A stretch of 9,649 nt of DNA from assembly GCA_036477795.1 (NCBI GenBank), contig JAZGDL010000300.1, positions 1 through 9,649 of the forward strand, in the 5' to 3' direction. Origin of the DNA: JAZGDL01 sp036477795 (lineage in GTDB: Bacteria > Planctomycetota > Phycisphaerae > UBA1845). Shown piece by piece: positions 6,638-9,649 of this stretch. The stretch's first letter is position 1; each line of letters opens with the position of its first letter. The position numbers and the translations under genes were made by a program. The notes beneath the pieces are model-generated. The model saw nothing but the letters and a program-made list of their open reading frames with translations, was not told where the DNA came from and did no database searches.

Positions 6638-8722
6638 ATGAATCCGATCGCCATGACGGTACTGCTGGTCGGGTTGGTTGGCCTCTTCACATGGACGGCC
6701 AATCGGCGCTGGCGGTTGCTCAAGGTCGGGGCGGCGGAATCGCGCTGGGACCGGATCGGCGAGCGCCTGAAGGCAACACGCCGGTTCGCCCTGGCGCAAG
6801 AGAGAATGCGGCGATACCCGCTGGCCGGCATCGCTCACCATCTCATCTTTCTCGGCTTCGTCGTTCTGTTGATTCGCTCTCTGATTCTCTTCGGCCGCGG
6901 CTACGACACCGGTTTCAACCTGTTTCTGTTCCACTCCGACACCGTGCTCGGTGACCTGTACTCGTTGCTCAAGGACATCTTCGAGATACTGGTGATCCTG
7001 GGCACGCTGGTGTTCGTCTACTTTCGAGTTATTGCACGGCTTTCCCGGATGACGCTCAGCTCCGAGGGCTTGATCATTCTTGGGATCATTCTGGTTATGA
7101 TGGTCGGCGACATTGTCTATGACGGCGCCTGGATCAACCTACAGGCTCACGAGAACCGGACTACCGTCACATTCCAAGGGTGGGAGCCGGTGGGTTCTGC
7201 CATGGCGCTGGTGCTGCATGACGCCGGCGAGAGCACGCTTATCGTGCTTGCTCATGTCGGGTTCTGGACTCACACTTCGCTGGTCCTGATCTTTTTGAAC
7301 CTGCTTCCCCGTTCAAAGCACTTCCACGTCATCACCGCCATCCCCAACGTTTTTCTGCAGGATCTCACGCCCAGGGGTCGACTCCGACCGATCGAAGACA
7401 TCGAAGGGAAGGCGGAGCGGGAGGAGACGCTGGGCATCAAACGTATCGATCAGTTCTCCTGGAAGAGCATCCTGGACTTCTACACCTGCACGGAGTGCGG
7501 CCGATGCAGCGACCACTGTCCCGCGACCAAGACCGGAAAAAAGCTTTCACCCATGAAGTTCACCATCGACTTGCGCGATTCACTCTACCGGCAACAGAAC
7601 GCACTCATCGCCGCGGGCAGGGATGGCAAGAAGGGTAACGGCGACAGCCCCGAATCCGACAAGGACCTGGTCGATGGCGTGATCGATCCGGAGGTGCTGT
7701 GGGCCTGCACTACCTGCCGGGCTTGTGAAACGGAGTGCCCGGTGTTCATCAGCTACGTCGACAAAATCGTCGACATGCGCCGTTACCTGGTGCAGGAGCG
7801 AGGCGAGTTTCCTAACGAACTGCAGACGGCGTTTCGCGGATTGGAATCCAATATGAACCCGTGGGGGTTCGCTCCTGAGGACCGCGCCGGCTGGGCGGCG
7901 GGGCTGAACGTGCCGCTCATCTCCGAAAAACCCGACGCGGATTTCCTCTTCTGGGTAGGCTGCGCGCCCTCGTACGACGATCGGGCCAAGAAAACGACTC
8001 GGGCCACCGCGCAACTGCTCAAGAAGGCCGGCGTCGACTTTGCCATCCTAGGGACCGAAGAGCAATGCACCGGCGACCCCGCCCGCCGCGCCGGCAACGA
8101 GTTTCTCTTCCAGACGTTCGCCCAGGCCAATTGTCAAACGCTGAACAATTACAAGGTCAAGAAGATCATCACCACCTGCCCGCATTGCTTCAACACCATC
8201 GCCAACGAGTACCCCGACTTCGGCGGCAGGTTCGAGGTGATCCATCATACTGAGTTTCTGGCCGGCCTGGTCCGCGATGGCAAGCTGCTGCCCACCGGCC
8301 GCGTCGACGCCGCCGTAGCCTACCATGACTCCTGCTACCTTGGTCGATACAATGACATCTACGACAGCCCGCGCGACATTCTCAAAGCCATCCCCGGCGT
8401 CTGCCTGGTGGAGCCGGTAGAGACGCGTGACCGGGGCATGTGCTGTGGCGCCGGCGGAGCCCAGATGTTCAAGGAGGAGGAACCCGGTGACAACCGCGTC
8501 AACCTGCTGCGCACCGACCAACTACTTGCGACGGAACCAAACGTAGTGTCCAGCGCCTGTCCTTTCTGCATGCGCATGCTCAGCGACGGTCTGGCTGACA
8601 AGGACCGCGCCGACGTCGAGCAGCTCGACGTCGCGGAGATGCTGCTCCGCTCGGTCGAGGGAGAGATTTCCGACAAGCAACCGGAAGCGACGTCGCTTCA
8701 AGAAACAGGGCAAACGACGTAA
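6638..8722 (+). CDS. Membrane FeS/CCG-domain oxidoreductase, EMO/EtfD-type ETF:menaquinone oxidoreductase
   Basis: The protein has 694 aa. Five hydrophobic segments (about 4-22, 64-84, 112-134, 144-161 and 199-223) form a NarI/DsrM-like cytochrome b region, with His67, His68, His206 and His212 as possible heme ligands. Two [4Fe-4S] motifs follow: C284-xx-C287-xx-C290-xxx-C294-P and C357-xx-C360-xx-C363-xxx-C367-P. Two CCG-type domains, as in heterodisulfide reductase subunit B, end the protein. The first uses Cys442, QCTGDPARR (Cys477) and Cys514/Cys517. The second uses Cys566, MCCGAGG (Cys602/603) and Cys641/Cys644. Proteins with this layout next to etfBA are known as EMO in syntrophic bacteria and EtfD (Rv0338c) in mycobacteria, and move electrons from reduced ETF to menaquinone in the membrane. 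The position directly after etfA supports the same role. No strong ribosome site precedes the ATG. The family is clear; the exact quinone and the heme content are inferred. Confidence 0.93.
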   Translation: MNPIAMTVLLVGLVGLFTWTANRRWRLLKVGAAESRWDRIGERLKATRRFALAQERMRRYPLAGIAHHLIFLGFVVLLIRSLILFGRGYDTGFNLFLFHSDTVLGDLYSLLKDIFEILVILGTLVFVYFRVIARLSRMTLSSEGLIILGIILVMMVGDIVYDGAWINLQAHENRTTVTFQGWEPVGSAMALVLHDAGESTLIVLAHVGFWTHTSLVLIFLNLLPRSKHFHVITAIPNVFLQDLTPRGRLRPIEDIEGKAEREETLGIKRIDQFSWKSILDFYTCTECGRCSDHCPATKTGKKLSPMKFTIDLRDSLYRQQNALIAAGRDGKKGNGDSPESDKDLVDGVIDPEVLWACTTCRACETECPVFISYVDKIVDMRRYLVQERGEFPNELQTAFRGLESNMNPWGFAPEDRAGWAAGLNVPLISEKPDADFLFWVGCAPSYDDRAKKTTRATAQLLKKAGVDFAILGTEEQCTGDPARRAGNEFLFQTFAQANCQTLNNYKVKKIITTCPHCFNTIANEYPDFGGRFEVIHHTEFLAGLVRDGKLLPTGRVDAAVAYHDSCYLGRYNDIYDSPRDILKAIPGVCLVEPVETRDRGMCCGAGGAQMFKEEEPGDNRVNLLRTDQLLATEPNVVSSACPFCMRMLSDGLADKDRADVEQLDVAEMLLRSVEGEISDKQPEATSLQETGQTT

Positions 8723-8727
8723 GGAAG
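8721..8727 (+). promoter_or_regulatory. Ribosome binding site of the MmgE/PrpD-family gene
   Basis: AAGGAAG lies 8 nt before ATG 8736 and overlaps the TAA stop of the preceding oxidoreductase gene, which suggests coupled expression. Confidence 0.65.
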
Positions 8728-8735
8728 CATACTCA

Positions 8736-9649
8736 ATGGCAACGCTTGGAAGAAAGATCGCGACCTGGGTGAATGACCTGGAATACCAGGACTTGGACGA
8801 GGGGACCATTCACGAGGTCAAACGGCGGGTGATCGATTCGATCGGCTGCGCCCTGGGGGCCTATCACTCCGATCCCGGCCGGATCACCCGGGCCCTGGCA
8901 GAGTCGCGCAATGACAGCCGCGCCGGTATGGTCTTGGGCACGCGGCACAGAACCAGCCCGGAGTTGGCCGCCTTCGCCAACGGCACCTTGATACGCTACC
9001 TCGATTACAATGACACATATCTGTCACTGGAGCCGGCCCACCCCTCCGACAACCTCTCCGCCGCCATCGCCGTCACCCAAGCGACGGGCAAGAGCGGCCA
9101 GGACGCCATCCTGGCCACGGTCATCGGCTACGAGATTCAATGCCGTTTGTGCGACGCAGCCAGCCTGCGGGCCCACGGTTGGGATCACGTGTACTACGGG
9201 GCGTTGAGCACCGCCATGCTGGCTGGAAAGCTGTGGGGGCTCAGCGAGGAGGCCCTGGAGCATGCTTTGGGGCTGGCTGGGGTCTGCAACATCGCCACCC
9301 GCCAGACCCGCACCGGTCAAATGTCCATGTGGAAGGCCTGCGCGTTCGCCAACGCCGCCCGCAACGGTGTATTCGCCGCCGACCTGGCTCGCCGCGGGCT
9401 CACCGGGCCCAACGAAATGTTCGAAGGCCCCAAGGGCATCTTCAGTCAGCTCACCGGCCCCTTCGAACTCAAGCTCGGCCGCAAAGACGATCTCATGGTC
9501 AAAAGGACCTACATCAAGTATTGGCCCGCCGAGTATCATTCGCAGTCCGCCATCGAAGCCGTGCTGGCCATGCGCTCGGAGATCGGCGGCCGCAAGATTC
9601 GATCCATCCACATCGGCAGCTTCGAAGCCGCCGTCAGCATCATCGGAAG
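8736..9649 (+). CDS. MmgE/PrpD-family protein (2-methylcitrate dehydratase-like), N-terminal part
   Basis: The frame stays open to the right edge, giving 304 complete codons of a protein whose family is usually 450-500 aa. It starts MATLGRKIATWVNDLEY. Residues 31-41 (RVIDSIGCALG) match the N-terminal helical domain of the family. RYLDYNDTYLSLEPAHPSDN (residues 86-105) is the conserved active-site region, with the DYNDT and HPSD motifs. MSMWKACAFANAARNGVFAA (195-214) and RTYIKYWPAEYHSQS (256-270, with the K-x-(W/Y/F)-P pattern) are further family blocks. Members dehydrate 2-methylcitrate in propionate breakdown, or act as related decarboxylases or epimerases on di- and tricarboxylic acids. Classical PrpD has, as I recall, NDTWLAAEWGHPSDN. 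NDTYLSLEPAHPSDN here differs, so the substrate is uncertain and I give no symbol. It lies 13 nt after the membrane oxidoreductase, so it is probably the fourth gene of the etf unit. Confidence 0.9.
   Translation, partial: MATLGRKIATWVNDLEYQDLDEGTIHEVKRRVIDSIGCALGAYHSDPGRITRALAESRNDSRAGMVLGTRHRTSPELAAFANGTLIRYLDYNDTYLSLEPAHPSDNLSAAIAVTQATGKSGQDAILATVIGYEIQCRLCDAASLRAHGWDHVYYGALSTAMLAGKLWGLSEEALEHALGLAGVCNIATRQTRTGQMSMWKACAFANAARNGVFAADLARRGLTGPNEMFEGPKGIFSQLTGPFELKLGRKDDLMVKRTYIKYWPAEYHSQSAIEAVLAMRSEIGGRKIRSIHIGSFEAAVSIIG

Noticed and set aside
8048..8521. 157-aa open frame on the minus strand inside the membrane oxidoreductase
   Set aside because: It is a mirror frame of the CCG domains in GC-rich DNA; the plus-strand motifs are conclusive.
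9024..9611. 195-aa open frame on the minus strand near the right edge
   Set aside because: It lies antisense to the MmgE/PrpD gene, whose conserved blocks are clear on the plus strand.

Overview
The window looks like a piece of a GC-rich bacterial chromosome. It holds seven protein genes, two of them cut by the window edges, with little spacer DNA and no RNA gene, CRISPR array, insertion sequence or transposase. Three things point towards a Planctomycetota-like environmental bacterium: a sulfite/nitrite reductase with a helical C-terminal extension, a large M16 protease with a lipoprotein signal, and dispersed-looking palindromes between genes. That lineage is an inference from general impression and was not tested by any search.

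Layout. Positions 1-951 (+) carry the C-terminal part of a siroheme/[4Fe-4S] nitrite or sulfite reductase with an extra helical tail. Positions 952-1154 are a convergent spacer almost filled by a nested inverted repeat. Positions 1155-4031 (-) encode a two-domain M16 zinc metalloprotease that starts with a lipoprotein signal. Positions 4032-4328 are a divergent spacer holding a perfect 22-bp palindrome. Positions 4329-4604 (+) encode an acylphosphatase. Positions 4605-4841 are a leader-like spacer with a strong 9-bp stem-loop. Positions 4842 to the window end (+) form one tight unit: etfB, etfA, a membrane FeS/CCG oxidoreductase of the EMO/EtfD type, and the start of an MmgE/PrpD-family gene.

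How the genes work together. EtfAB collects electrons from acyl-CoA dehydrogenases or similar flavoenzymes. The membrane protein has five probable transmembrane helices, two ferredoxin-type cluster motifs and two cysteine-rich (CCG-type) domains. By family knowledge it passes these electrons to menaquinone. The MmgE/PrpD-family enzyme at the end of the same unit suggests that the unit serves oxidation of fatty acids, propionate or other short or branched acids. The three complete etf-unit genes and the MmgE/PrpD start are separated by only 2, 15 and 13 nt.

I found no wholly new gene system. The least explained signals are the three non-coding palindromic structures (975-1105, 4183-4220 and 4692-4713) and the helical tail on the reductase.
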